From the NCBI RefSeq assembly GCF_964275005.1, contig NC_092706.1, positions 5,498,564 to 5,562,563 of the forward strand: a stretch of DNA of 64,000 bases. The letters are read 5' to 3'. Positions 1 through 13,245 of the stretch are shown piece after piece (the stretch's first letter is position 1; the number at the start of each line of letters is the position of its first letter). The position numbers and the translations under genes are program-made. The notes beneath the pieces are model-generated. The model was given only the letters and a program-made list of their open reading frames with translations, searched no databases and was not told where the DNA came from. This DNA comes from Diadema setosum. Taxonomy: Eukaryota > Echinodermata > Echinoidea > Diadematoida > Diadematidae.

Positions 1-257
1 GTTATGATTCGCTCACACCTCAATGCCCACACACTGGAGTTTCGTTTCACGTCCTATAATCGGAGGGGCGGAATGTTTATAGCCCGTAATAGATGGGATC
101 GGATAGCACACGACGTTCAGTTGCTCAGCAAGACGCACTGGGCATCAAACCGCGGTGCCATTTGGTTGACAGGTTACCGACTGAGCCACCTTTCGGTTAA
201 GAGGAGGACGGGGTTTTACAGAGATAAAAAGGGCCTGTGATTATTCCATAGTTCAAC
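1..257 (+). promoter_or_regulatory. 5' flank / probable 5' UTR of gasdermin gene 1
   Basis: This segment lies immediately upstream of the gene 1 start codon and matches 46336-46575 upstream of gene 2. The last 137 bases differ at about 14 positions (roughly 90% identity), and copy 1 carries an extra ~18 bases near position 75. I see no convincing TATA box. Retention in both copies shows that the duplicated block included the 5' flank; it does not by itself prove promoter function. The transcription start is unknown and more promoter may lie left of the window. Confidence 0.4.
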
Positions 258-552
258 ATGTCTCCTCCCATCTTCACTTCGATAGCAACTGAGCTTGTTA
301 AACAAGTGTCACAGGATCTCATCCCAGCCCCAGACTTGCTTTATGCCAAAAAATGTGGACCGGGTCATCTCATCGTAAAGAAGAACAAAAATTGGTTTTG
401 GCAGAGGGAAAAGATTACCCCTACTGCCTTCAAGCTCTCTGATATACTGCGACATGAAGACGTCGATAAGAAGTTGGAGCCTTTCCACCTTCCTCCGATC
501 ATATCGGAGGATAAAGGAAAATTCAACTCAGCACAGAAGTTCTTCGCCAAAG
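258..552 (+). CDS. Gasdermin 1 exon 1 (start codon; residues 1-98)
   Basis: The exon begins at the ATG at 258, the same position relative to the flank as the gene 2 start. It ends at an AAAG|GTGGGT donor and leaves one base over. It encodes the N-terminal helix, then a basic segment with Lys-Asn-Lys, the WFWQR aromatic block and the KLSDIL segment, all typical of the start of a gasdermin N-terminal domain. A 93-aa reading frame on the opposite strand overlaps it but is a shadow. Confidence 0.88.
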
Positions 553-2432
553 GTGGGTGACATTTGCTCCCATTAGATATTTGCACTCTAAGCCAAACAT
601 AGATACTATCCACAAATATAACCCTAACCCTAATCCTAATCTTCACATCAAGTTAAACCTCAAACCCTATAATAAAATAACAAAATAAACCCTATATCTT
701 TGGAGAAAATTTGACAGGAGCAATTAGTCCCAGAAGCAAATTTCGTATCACCTGGTGATTTATAAACACTCCGGTAAGTGAGTTTACATGCTCTTGCGTA
801 TACACTCCAACTGATACTGATATAAAGGAATAAATAAAAGGCTTTTTATGTGCTTCATCAAATTTTCACCGAAGATTATTGACTTGACTACACATATTCA
901 TATGCGCATGTACTATATAGCTGGTTTCATGGGGGTCTAGTTTTGTGAGAGGTGGGACCACTGCACGGGGTTATAATGCACCGTCGATGCCTTTTGCGAT
1001 GGATGAATGAGACGGGATCTTTTAGGTGCATGAGCTGTAACTCTCTGATACACGGGGCCTCAATTAACAGAAATGTGACATCCAAGGGACAGAGTAATTT
1101 GCCTCTTGCTAAAGGGCTATATAGTTTGATACTTAATGCAACTCTCACGTACTTAGAAAGAGCACCTCAACTGGTCAGAGTAAGGGGACTTTATAGGATT
1201 ATGCAGTCAATGAGACAAGACTACTTACGGATAACCGAGATCGAGCTTATTTTGTATCCTTCTTTTTTAACCCTAACTTACCTGGGCTATTTTGTGAGCT
1301 TAAAGTCCTGGGGGGGCCCCCCCCCCCTTATGATCCCAGCCGCGATTGGCGCGTTCGTTACAAAAATTGGCACACGCGTCACTCATGACGCAATCTATAG
1401 GGTTGTGTTGTTAAATTTCAATAAATCGCTTTATTTTATTTTATATGAATTAATTATGTTAATTTATGTATAAAATTAGAATTTGGCTGGAAATCATTTA
1501 ATAAAGCCCCCAAACTTCAATTTTTTTTTGCTTGAGGACTCTTAGGTGAATTCTGATTTAATTTAGGTAAAAAAAAAATTGGTATCACTTTTAATTTCTT
1601 ATGTATTTTATTGTTTTTATAATTTCTTATGTATTTCTTTGTTTTTTCACTTTTGTTTTTTATCGTTTTTTTCAAAGGGAATCATTGGCAACACTATTTC
1701 AATCATAAGAAACATAAAATTAATTGTTTTTAATCACTAAAAGTGAAAATAATGATAATATTAGGAATTTCAGATAGAAACCTGATTTGCATTGGTTTTG
1801 TACACAAAATCACGTTTTTGAGCAATTTTCAGTCTGACATGCACTTACATAAAATGTTGCGTAACTTCGACACCGCGTACCCGGCCGGACATCGCAAATT
1901 TGGTCTTAAAAGTTGCGCAAGGCTTCAAGGTAAATTGTCATGAATCGCCATGTGGATGAGTTCTCGCGTTGCGGAGATGTCGCGCGAAGTGTCGAGGGGG
2001 GAGGGGCATTATAGCCCCCCCCCCCCCTCCAGGTAAGTTAGGGTTAAAGGAAGACTCAATCACGGTATCATGGCTCTCGATAGTTAAAGGGATTGTATAG
2101 TGGAGATGAGAATTGGGCTTTTAATATTTTTATTTTTTTTTTCGCGAGATACCAAGAAGCCACTTAAGATATAGAACACAGCATACCATTCTTGGAGGAA
2201 TAAATGTTCATTTGATAGAAATCGGTACTGGAATAGCTAAGACATCCAAAAGCATAGTAAAACATTCATTTTCATTCATTCACTTTCATCTTATTTCAAC
2301 ACGGTGATAAAAAGGAACATGCCCAGTTATTGGCTTTTATTCTGCAAGTGTGTGCATGTACACAATATAAAAGAAACCCCCATAGGTTCAGCAGATTCAG
2401 TGTATAGCAATTTGATGATTAGACAAAAAGAG

Positions 2433-2479
<47 letters not shown>

Positions 2480-4919
2480 AATGTAACTGCACATGAAGAA
2501 AATACAGACATCGACAAGAGATTGACATAAATCAAATGTCAATAATACTTATCGCTTAATATGATATGAAACTTTATGATATATTGATATGATGTAATAA
2601 TTATGATGCAGTGAATATAGGACTACAACTGCTGCTGTTTCAAATGAAGCCTTATTTAATTATTAAAACTCATAGTCTCGATATTATCTGGAAAATCACT
2701 TCACACTTTACATCCATTGCATCATAAACCTCTACGTTTAGAACATTAGTATAAAATCTACATAGCTCAAATTTCAACATGTTGCATCAGAAAAAGTATT
2801 TGTATTTGTATAATGATAACAACTTACACAGACTAAAGGGATAAACTTCATGCGCAATTTTATGCATGGTATTTTGTGTTTCTCGTCTTCTTTCAATATA
2901 AAAAATACTTAATTGATCATAATAATTGTTTTGGATACTTCCAACTAACTTTCAGAGAGGTACGCATTGCCCGAATTTGTAATCTTTGCAATTTATGAAT
3001 TAACATCTTACTACAATTTGACCACATTATATCACAGTAATCAAATTTTCCTTTTATAATATACTCTTATAATATATTAATGCAGTCTGAGGTGTTATAT
3101 ATAAAAGGTCGTATCCGTTACAATACATAATTATATTCCGTTATTACTTCCTTTGATATCTTTCCAATATGCTGATTCCAATTTAGATGTTAACCAATAA
3201 TAACGTCAAAATATATATGTAATAATGTGTAAATCGTTTGATTTTACATGAATCAATATGGACATTAAAATGCTTTACTTTTTTGTACCAAGTAATTAAT
3301 AATCACATTTATTTATATCAAGTACACTGCTTCCAAATCCTTGTTTAGAGTCTATCTACCACAGATTCAGCATTCTTATGTGCAATGTATATACACAAAT
3401 TTCGTCAGCATACAGAGACACGTTGCATTCATTAAGGTATTCCGCTAGGTCGTTGACGTTATGTAACATATAACAGAGGACCTAAGGTGCTCCCTTGTGG
3501 AGCGCCACACTCAACATGCTCAGTAACTCTCTTGGGTGATTTTACACCATTCACGAGAGCATACTGAACGCGATTGAACAAATAGTCCTCTACCCACTTC
3601 AATGCATTACTATCATAATAAGAGGATGGTCCCATCTTTTATAAGGATCATTCTGTTTTGGATATATTAGCCATTTCAAAACCAATTTTCATCAAACAAA
3701 CATTGAATTTCTCTTGTAAGTACATGATCTTTCACATTTCGTCTGAGGTTTCTCTTTTAATCTGACCAACAAAATGTTAGAAACCTGAAGTTAGGCCTCA
3801 CAAGAACTAAGAAAGACTCAAATGGGGGAGAATCAGTTAGAATGGATGAAAGTTAAGCTATAAAGGTCGTGATTGAATGATCATCTTGATCACTTATTAG
3901 TGAAGTCATTCAGTATAAATGTAAACTTTTTACAGCACATACTGAAATGGAGAAATATCGGATGGAACAGGTCCAATCAATTCAAATTCCCTTTAATTTA
4001 TTTTTTTTCAGTGAAACACGAAATGCATTTACTCACCACTTTTGTAACAAAGGGATAATGTATATAGGGGATACATTGCAAAATAAACAGAATAATACAA
4101 CAATAATGAAGCAATATCAAAGCGAAAAATACTTAATGTACGAAAAATGAAAAGACCCGCTACTGAAGGGCCTGTAATAAAGTGGGCCCTTCACATCTGA
4201 ATAAGAAAATAGCCTACATATCTAAAAGGTGTTGGAATTACTATGTCAAAGAAATGAGTAGAACAACAACATCGGAAAAGACTGACACAACAACATTACA
4301 AGAATACATGAGACAAGGTTGACATCATGAAAATGAACACTTATATAGCATAGCACTATTTAGTCTATTTTATATGTACAGAAAATCTAATGGCTCCCGA
4401 CTCCCTCAATATGCCACACGTCTTTAGTTCAGATTGGAAAGTGTCCTAAGGTTATTACAATTCCAAAGATTTTATTGGCAACGAGTTCCACAAACATGGA
4501 GCAACCGAAGAGAAGGCTCTATGCCGGTAAGATTCAAGGCAAGTTATCGGACACATGTAGAGCCAGTCCTGCACAACATAGTCCTGGCCCCGGCTGACGA
4601 ACGCTGATTATAATACGTAGCTATAGGAGACATGCCACCGGTGTGACCAGCGGGGGAAAAAAAACAAACGGGATTGTGCTTGAGGCGGCCTAAATTTATG
4701 CTAAATTGCTATGAAATTATGTCACATCATGTCAACCAACTGTGGTGCCTAATATTCTGACAAGAAAAAAAAATAAACAAACAAACCAATCAAACAAATA
4801 AAACAAAACAAAACAAAACACAAATAGAAATAAATCAGATTGTGGTGCCCAATTATGCCAATATCGTCCTCCCATTTTTTAGTACATTATTATGGTGCCC
4901 AATCAGCTGACAAGCAAGC

Positions 4920-4950
<31 letters not shown>

Positions 4951-7900
4951 TTCCTAATTACTTGTTTGTCGGAAATTAAATACTTCGACTTAAACTTGAA
5001 CTAACTGAGTATAATTGAATCTTGAATTTAAATATCCAACATTTTCTTCAAACACAGCGCAAAATGTAAGCAAGCAGGCACTATTTTATGCATAATTGCA
5101 ATACAAACATGGTATCCCGTATACCTGTCGTTCCAAAGACAATATTATGCAACTCTGCATATAACAGAAATACAGATGACCATCATCACAAGCGAACGCT
5201 TGACGAGGATAATGGCCTCAGAAATGATTGTCTAAACAATACGACAAATTGTTCGAGTCCCCACTCACTGAGTGGCGATAAAGAGAGAGCAGTCTGAAAA
5301 AAACAAACAAAAAAACAAAAACAAAAACTCATGCACCAAGAACTCTGTAAGGAGGCTGCACCTTTTGATATTTTTCGTTTCATTTCATTTCAATTTATTT
5401 TATACTTCTCATATATCAATATTACATAAGAAATAATAGCACAGGTTGGTTTTTTTTTTTTTACATACATGATAATAACATGGGAATTATAATGATAACT
5501 GGTCGAAATCGAAATGGGATTGTACAAATAGAAGTGTGATGAAATCTAAATGAAAGCAAGCTTGTCTGGCTGTAAGCCCCGAATGGTCAGTGTTTATGGA
5601 AGAGAAACGGAGAGCGGAAAGAAGTTCAGAGCAGGTGATTTAATGGTACCCAGGGAAGTGGGGTATAGGTATACCTATGATCAAAAAAAGCAAAAGAAAA
5701 AGAAAACTGTACTAAAATGTGAACCAAATTGTGACCGAGCTCTCATTTGTTTCCAAAATAGGATATGATTTACATTGATAGGGCCTATACTTCGGTATAC
5801 ACTAAACTGTTTTTGCATTAAAACCATCGCAAAGTTATGTTCTGCAAAACACAAAAGGTGACATACATGTATTATACAGCTATCACTGAGATACTTTACC
5901 TTCTAGGAGATTTTGATACAAGAGTGGGAGCTGACTACAACACCTGACCTTCCTGTCTCGGCCACCAAGGCACGGGAAAGATGAACGATAATGGACAGCG
6001 GTTGCTAGAGCTGTGCTGCCATCGTGGTGTGCTGTGCGTGACAAACACCTATTTCAAAGGTAAAGAACGCCACAAAGTCTCCTGGAGACATCCTCGGTCT
6101 CAACACTGGCACCAGCTTGATTTTGTCATCACCAAACGTACAGACCTAAGCAGTGTTCTCCATACACGGAGCTATCAGAGCAGACTGCGACTCAGATCAC
6201 TCTCTCGTCAGTAGCTGAGTGAGATTGATGACAAAGAATATACATCGAACCAAAACCAGAGGCCTCCCACGCATCAACACCTGCTGTATCAACGAGAGAT
6301 GTCGACGATTTCAAGACACCTTCAATGAGAAAATGATCAATCCTATCCCAAATGACAATGATATTGATAGTAAATGGTGCCACATTCGGGATACTATCTA
6401 CTCCCCAGCCTTCTCTGTGTTCGGGAAGAAGGCTGGTGAGAAACTGGATGAGACGCAACCACATGCTGAAGCCAAGAGGAAAACCCTGCTGACCTACAAG
6501 CAGAACCCCATCTCCAGCACACACAATGTCCTTAGAACTGCCAGCAACATGGTTCAACAGACTGCGAGCCGCTGCGCTAATGACTTCTGGTTAAACCTTT
6601 GCCGCAGGATTCAGACAGCTGCACTCAGCGGAAATGCAAGGGACATATACGACATCATTAAAGCTACAATCGGTCCCACCGCCATCAAGACTGCACCGTT
6701 GAAGACGAAGACTGGAGAAGCTATCACAGAGTAATGTAAGCAGCTTGAACGCTGGGTAGAACACTACCTTGGAACTTTACCCAACCCAAAATAGGGTAAC
6801 AGAGGCTGCCTTGGATACCTTACCTAGCCTTTTATTATGGAGGAGCTGGACGCACTGCCTACAAAAGAAGAACTCAGCTGAGGTATTGACCGTCCATCCT
6901 GCGGAAAGGCTCCTGGAAATGATGGCATCCCACTAGAAATTCTGAAGAGCGACAAGCCGGTACTACTGCAACACCTCCATGAGCTCTTGTGTCTTTACTG
7001 GGAAAAGGGCCACATACCCCAAGACATGCGTGATGCCAGTATAACCTAATTGTCACTGTTTACAAGAACAGGGGAGACTGCAGCGACTGCAACAACTATA
7101 GAGGCATCTCTCTCCTCAGTGTTGTCGGGAAAGTCTTCGCACGTGTAGTTCTGGCACGCCTGCAGAGTCTTGCCTTCCGGGTGTATCCAGAGTCGCAATG
7201 CGGCTTCAGGGCAGGCTAATCTACAGTAGACATGGTCTTCTCACTACGCCAGCTGCAGGAGAAGTGCCGTGAGCAGCAAAAGACGCTGTACACTGCCTTC
7301 ATAGACCTGACGAAAGCATTGCTGGCAACACTACTGTGAATCAAGTTACTTTTTCTGAACATACAAGTAAAAACATCCGGTAACTTCTTGGCGAAAATTG
7401 TTCGAGACCATGGAAGGTGAAGAGGCGTCACTTTGGCTGGTTGGATTTTTTCCGAACATACAATTAAAACTATCCGGTGACTTCTTGGTGGAAATTGATA
7501 CATAAATATGAAGGAAATTGATACGAAGGCCTAAATATCTGAGCCAAGCAAAAAGTCATCTTTTATATATTTTAAAGGAAAAGTCTGTTTTTTGATGCCT
7601 CTAAAAAAAAATGGTAATATTTTATTTTATACCAAATCATCGTGCTTATCTGAAATATCTCGAAAACCAAGGTATGGTACCATGCTATATGGGCCTAAGC
7701 TTCAATAAAATGTCAGTGCTACCAAAAATTGGCCGACGTCACAGTGATGCATGTCGGGAAAGATACCATGGTCAGGGAAAAGTGGAGGGGGCAAGGTGGA
7801 ACATGCTGCGTCTTAAATAGGACCTACACCATGCTCCCGGCTGCCACGGCAGTCATGTTTCAGGCCACCGTGAACAAAACGGGATGGACGTGAGATAACG

Positions 7901-10900
7901 CGTCGAGAAGGGATAGGCTAACGTGACAGACTATGATTGCCGTGGATACTGTGTCAGATTTTTAAGCTGTCAAAAAAAAAATGCCTTGGCAGTCCGGTGC
8001 TAATGAGGAATCTCGGATGCCGTGATAAAACGGGATGAACTCAACAAAACACACGACGACAGGTAATAGCTATAGGGCGCAACAAAACTTGGAGGCGAAC
8101 AAAATGTTGATATTCTAACGTGACCCAGACGCCGTGAGAACAGCGTCTGATCGCTGTATGTTTACTGGAGCGAGGACTTGGAACAAACAAGACTAGCATA
8201 CGAAGGGGAGCGGGGAACAGGGAAATAATCTGCGCACTTCGTTTTGGGCAAACGGCCGCCGTGGCCGCCGGGAGCATGGTGGTGTAAACGCAGCAGAATG
8301 GGCTTAAGATGCAGTTTGGTACGTGTCAAGAAATGAATCGCTAGCAGAATATGATCTCCACTCACTGCTTATACGTCATTAAAGGGATGGTATAGTTCTG
8401 GTTGAGGTGAGGATTCAGTTTTTAACGTTTTGATTAATATTTAGAAAGCACTCCATGAAACGTACAATTCTAAAGGGGATTGAAAGTGTATTTGATGGAA
8501 AACAATACAAAGAGATTCAGTAAAAGTCATGGCCTGTCGCATTTCATTAGGATCGCTCTTTTTCGAAAGTTCAGCCATTTCACGACCAATTTTCTTCAAA
8601 TAAACTGTGAATTCCTCTGTATCTCACAAACACACACACACACACACATACACTTAAGTTAGAAACCTTCATATATGGCCTATAGATACTCTTTAACGCT
8701 GAACAGTAAAAGATGGTCTGGGGAAACAGGACATTCAAATCTACACAAGAATATACAAGGCCATAAAAGAGCAATTTAGCAGTTGGTATATGGTTTTTAC
8801 ATTGCGTACAACCTCTAGGAGAACGTTTTTCGCTTCTGCTCCGTTCCGAATTTCACTTTGCCCCGAACGTCTGCCGCGCGCAAAATGGAATTTTCATACT
8901 TTATTTTTTTTTTTTTAAGTTGACAGTGTTTGATAAAACTGATAATTTGAGAAAAGAAAATCGCTGTTCTTTTTGTTAGCGGTAGTCCTTAGGTAGTGCA
9001 TTACAAACCAAAAATCTTGCTTTAATTAATAAGTCTTGATTCCTGTTCCGGCTCGGCAAAAACAATGTTGGTCCACTTTAACCCGGGTTCCCCTACTTAG
9101 TGAAATGAGGGACAAAGCTGAACAAAAGATGTGGTAGCGGCAATAGTTCATTCCACTGTTGAAGGTGGCTATACGATTTTTTTATTTTTTATTTTTTTTT
9201 TTTGCAAGTGAATAGCAAAATACACCTACAAGTTGGCCTGACCCCAACTTGTAAGGGAAACAACTTCAGTCTCTTTTGGAAAACACAGAAGGAGCAATTC
9301 TTATCTTATTATATACCTTTATTTAGGGAGGTCCAATAATTTGGGGCAATAAAAATAATTATTACCTATACGAGGTAGGTTTGCGAGGCAATTACAGTTG
9401 GTATTTTGCAGGGTCGGGAGTTCAGCGGGCGACATTAGAGCATATCACGAGCATCCGGAGTTTTACATATACAGTGGACTCCCGTTATAACGAAATCCTG
9501 GGGACCGGCAGTTTTCTTTCGTTATATCGGAATTTTGTTATAACCGAACAAATAAACGATAGAAATACATAGAGTGGATGACATTGCAGCCCAAAATTTT
9601 ACTTCGTTATAACCAGAATTTTGTTATAACCGTGTTCGTTATAACGGGAGTGCACTGTAAAACAGGGAGGTGGGAAGAGAGATTCCACTCCTTCTCTTCC
9701 CACCTCATGTAAACATTCCGATCGACCACGAAGAGAAAACATTCAAGGACGTCGCTGCGTGTCGATTACACGCACCGCAGAAGAACGCCGATAAATCAAC
9801 TCATACAAGGTCGACCACTTCCACTAGTTCCAGCAGCACGACGCGTCAAACAATGACTGGCTGCACAGTGACCATCAGTTATTACAACTCTCCAAATTGA
9901 AACAGAAGCAAAAATAAAGTGTAAAAGCGTTCAGATGTTTGAAGTTCGCCTGTAATTAAATACAACTACTTTATGTCTCTTTGAAGTTGGCGTTGAATGA
10001 TATACATTGATGAACAATTTTTCAATTATTCGACATGTTGGTGATGATCTACAGGTAGTCAAATGTGGCTTGATCTATATCATAGTGTATAGCTGTATTC
10101 ACATATTTTCCTAATTTACCTAGGGGATAGGTAATAACTATGATATTGACTGGCCTTCAGGGAGATACCAGATAAATATTGCCCGCACTGAAAGAATATT
10201 GCCTCGGGCAATATTCTTTCAGTTTGGGCAATATTTTCTGGTATCTCCCTCGAGGCCAGTCAATATTACATAAATATAGGTCTATTCTATAAGCTAATAT
10301 CGACCCCTTTTGTACTTTTGTGCTTTCTAGGAAATCTTGAGGCATCCGTGCCGCAAGGATACGTAGACGTGGAATTGGGAGGCGGGAACTCAGTCACCAT
10401 ATCGTTCGATCTCGTCAACATCGTTGATAATTCTCTTCCTGTCCCAAGCCTTGTGGACGCTGTCAGCAACAGGTAAATTACAGAGAGGGAGAGAGGGAGA
10501 GGGAGGGATTTGGTACATGGGGCCAGAAGAGGGGGGGGGGGATAGGAGTTAAATCAAATACCCGCCAATTAGTAGTACATCTCCTTTGAATAGCCTTCGT
10601 GTAAAAGAGCAAGGACATTCACAAATTTGCCGATTCTGATACTGAACTGGCCGATTTTAAGGCGTATACACAAAGTGGTCATGACCTTACTCCACACTAC
10701 GTACACGCGCAAACCGCTGATAGCGAGCACTCAACTAATAGGACGGAACTCCCCGAAAAAAAAAAATGTATACATGGATATCTACATATCCACCTCAAGT
10801 CTAATTTCTTTCACTATACTACCCACAATGCATGAGGGACCGCGTACGTTTTAGAAGGGAACTATCTCTCGCACTGATATATATAATATATAGTGAAAAC

Positions 10901-12924
10901 TTTGAGCAAAGAAATTGTTTTTCATCGGGATTCGAACCCGAGAACTCCGGATTACTAGACTTTTCAAAGTTTTGACAATTTATCATTTGTTTCTGATCAG
11001 TTTTCCCTTCTTCAGTTCAATATATATGTATATATATATATATATTTTTTTTTATATATACATACATACATGTATTGAGAGGCTATGTTTCATAAAGCTG
11101 TTCGTACGAGTTACGCATGACTTTCCGAACGACTTAGATATGACAAGCCAATGGGGCCTCCTAATCACTGTTTATTTCAGTAGCTATTGCTAATATTGAA
11201 ATTTGGAGACGATCATTATCATTTCTATACCTGATAAAACACCCTTTAAAATGAAAGCGTATTTTTGCCTAATGTAAATGACATATTGACACACAGTCGT
11301 ACTTTGCTAAAACGTATCGGGGGGGGGGGGGTGGTCACACACATCAGCACTTCATATTCCAGTCTTTCGTAAAGTCATGCGTAACTTCATGGGCCCTGGA
11401 CACAGTAGAGTTCTGTGACCCTGGATCGGTAATTTGAGGGCTTTTTACACTTGTAAATTTTTGCTTAGTCCCGTACCAACGGTGGGGCTAAGGATAGTCT
11501 AAAGTGGGCTAATGATAGTCCCGTACCAACGGTGGGGCTAAAGGGGGGGGGGGGGGGCTTAGCCCCACCGTTGGTACGGGACTATCCTTAGCCCACTTTC
11601 TGTTTACACTCGTTTTTGCCAAAGTGGGCTAGCCCCACCGATAATCCCGTACTATCTGGCCGTGCAAAATAGCAGGGTTAGCACCGCAATTGCGGCGCCA
11701 AGCAAGTGAGTGTACACAGAACGAAAAAATAATCCGGGGCTAAGCGACGGAGACGAAGTCCGACCCCACTGACCAATCAGAAACGAGGTAATCAAGTCCT
11801 GCCGGTGCGTGCGTGTACGTGTACAGTGCACAGCGTAATCATGAATATTCATGTGGTTTGGAAAATCCGGGACTAAGAAATACGAGTGTAAAAAGGTCAG
11901 TTTTCTCCTTAGCCCCGGACAAGAGATAGTACGGGACTAATTGGCCAGTGTAAAAAGCTGAAAAAAAAATGGTACTTGACTAACGATAGTCCTGGGTCAG
12001 AGAAAGTCCGGGGTTAAGAAACACAAGTGTAAAAAGGGCTTTGGTGTAAATCGGACGCTATCAACGTCCGTGGAACAGGCACACTGCTGTGAATACGGGT
12101 CCAAGATGTGATCTTCCTCAAGAGCAACAGGGAAAATAAGAGATCCTGATGTTTATTCCCTAGACACTGACATTTTCATTCTCCTGATGGAAAAAAGTAG
12201 AAAAAGTACAATTGTGCTTGTTGAGAGCTAATCGCAGACAAACTTCTTCTAGGTCAATTAAAGCGGAAATTATGCAATACATTTCAACTCATTTTTTTTT
12301 TCTATAGCAGTATTTTGCTCTACACATTCAAGAGATTAACAGTAATGCTCTTGGGGTGATTTTTTTATTTTTTTTTTATTTTTTTACTCAGAAAAATAGA
12401 TCCTTCGCATGCCTTAGTTCGTGAGGCAATGTCGGATTCTCGGAATTCCCTTTGCCTGGTGGTGACGTCACTCAACAATAAATCGGAAGTGGATGTGAAA
12501 ACCATAAACAAAGTAGAGGTTGACGGCAACGTCGGCGTTGGTGTGGGTGGAACAAAGCTGGTAAGTAAGAAAAACTATGTATAGACACAGGGCTGACGGA
12601 AGGGGGGGGGGTGAGGGTCCCCACTTTTTTCCACAATACATTGGAATGCATTGCTTTTTAGTGGGACCTTCCATTCCATTCCCATCCTTATTCAATTTGT
12701 ACTATGCATATGTGGATATTCAAAAATATAATCAGGCCTATATTTTCTTTTTTTTTCTCCTTATCACATTATGTATTTTATTATTTTTCGTTTTTGCAAT
12801 AATAATTTGATAACAAATTATGTTCTGCTCATACATTGTAAGATACTGTATAGGTATTCCATGATAAGAGTTAATTGTATAGGCGTATTGGAGTATGTTA
12901 GAACAGTTTGTTTTATTTTTGTTT

Positions 12925-12955
<31 letters not shown>

Positions 12956-12976
12956 TTTGTTTATTTATTTATCTAT

Positions 12977-13027
<51 letters not shown>

Positions 13028-13195
13028 TCTTTTGATAATACTCTGCTTTGAAAAGTCGACTGTGTATTGATTTAACCATTATAATGCCATGGGATGATGA
13101 TATACTTCTTTTCTTCCGAGCCAGTAAACAATGTAATGTGTGTCTGTGTGTGTCCGTGTGTGTGTGTTCCATCACTTGAACTTTTTTTCATTGTT

Positions 13196-13245
<50 letters not shown>

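Larger units (their letters stand above)
553..10330 (+). other. Intron 1 of gasdermin 1
   Basis: This 9.8-kb intron aligns in blocks with intron 1 of gene 2: roughly 553-1270, 2044-2255, 3630-4190, 5040-5880, 7325-7780, 9205-9350 and 10260-10330 match stretches between 46874 and 61791. The material between these blocks is mostly inserted repeats, listed separately. A telomere-like run of CCCTAA/CCTAAT lies just inside the donor (about 620-645). I see no gene of its own here. Confidence 0.7.
10473..12391 (+). other. Intron 2 of gasdermin 1
   Basis: Contains a GA-rich run (10485-10512), a G-run, a tRNA-like box at 10927, a TA-rich tract around 11025-11060 and the foldback MITE at 11437-12040. 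Its first bases match the start of gene 2 intron 2. No gene is seen in it. Confidence 0.7.

Noticed and set aside
4-240. 78-aa frame upstream of gasdermin 1
   Set aside because: Lies in the 5' flank; the gene 2 counterpart differs by an indel that is not a multiple of three and shows no sign of coding constraint.
952-1473. 173-aa frame in intron 1 of gasdermin 1
   Set aside because: Crosses the insertion boundary at 1271. The first part is also open in gene 2, but I see no codon-type conservation or known domain.
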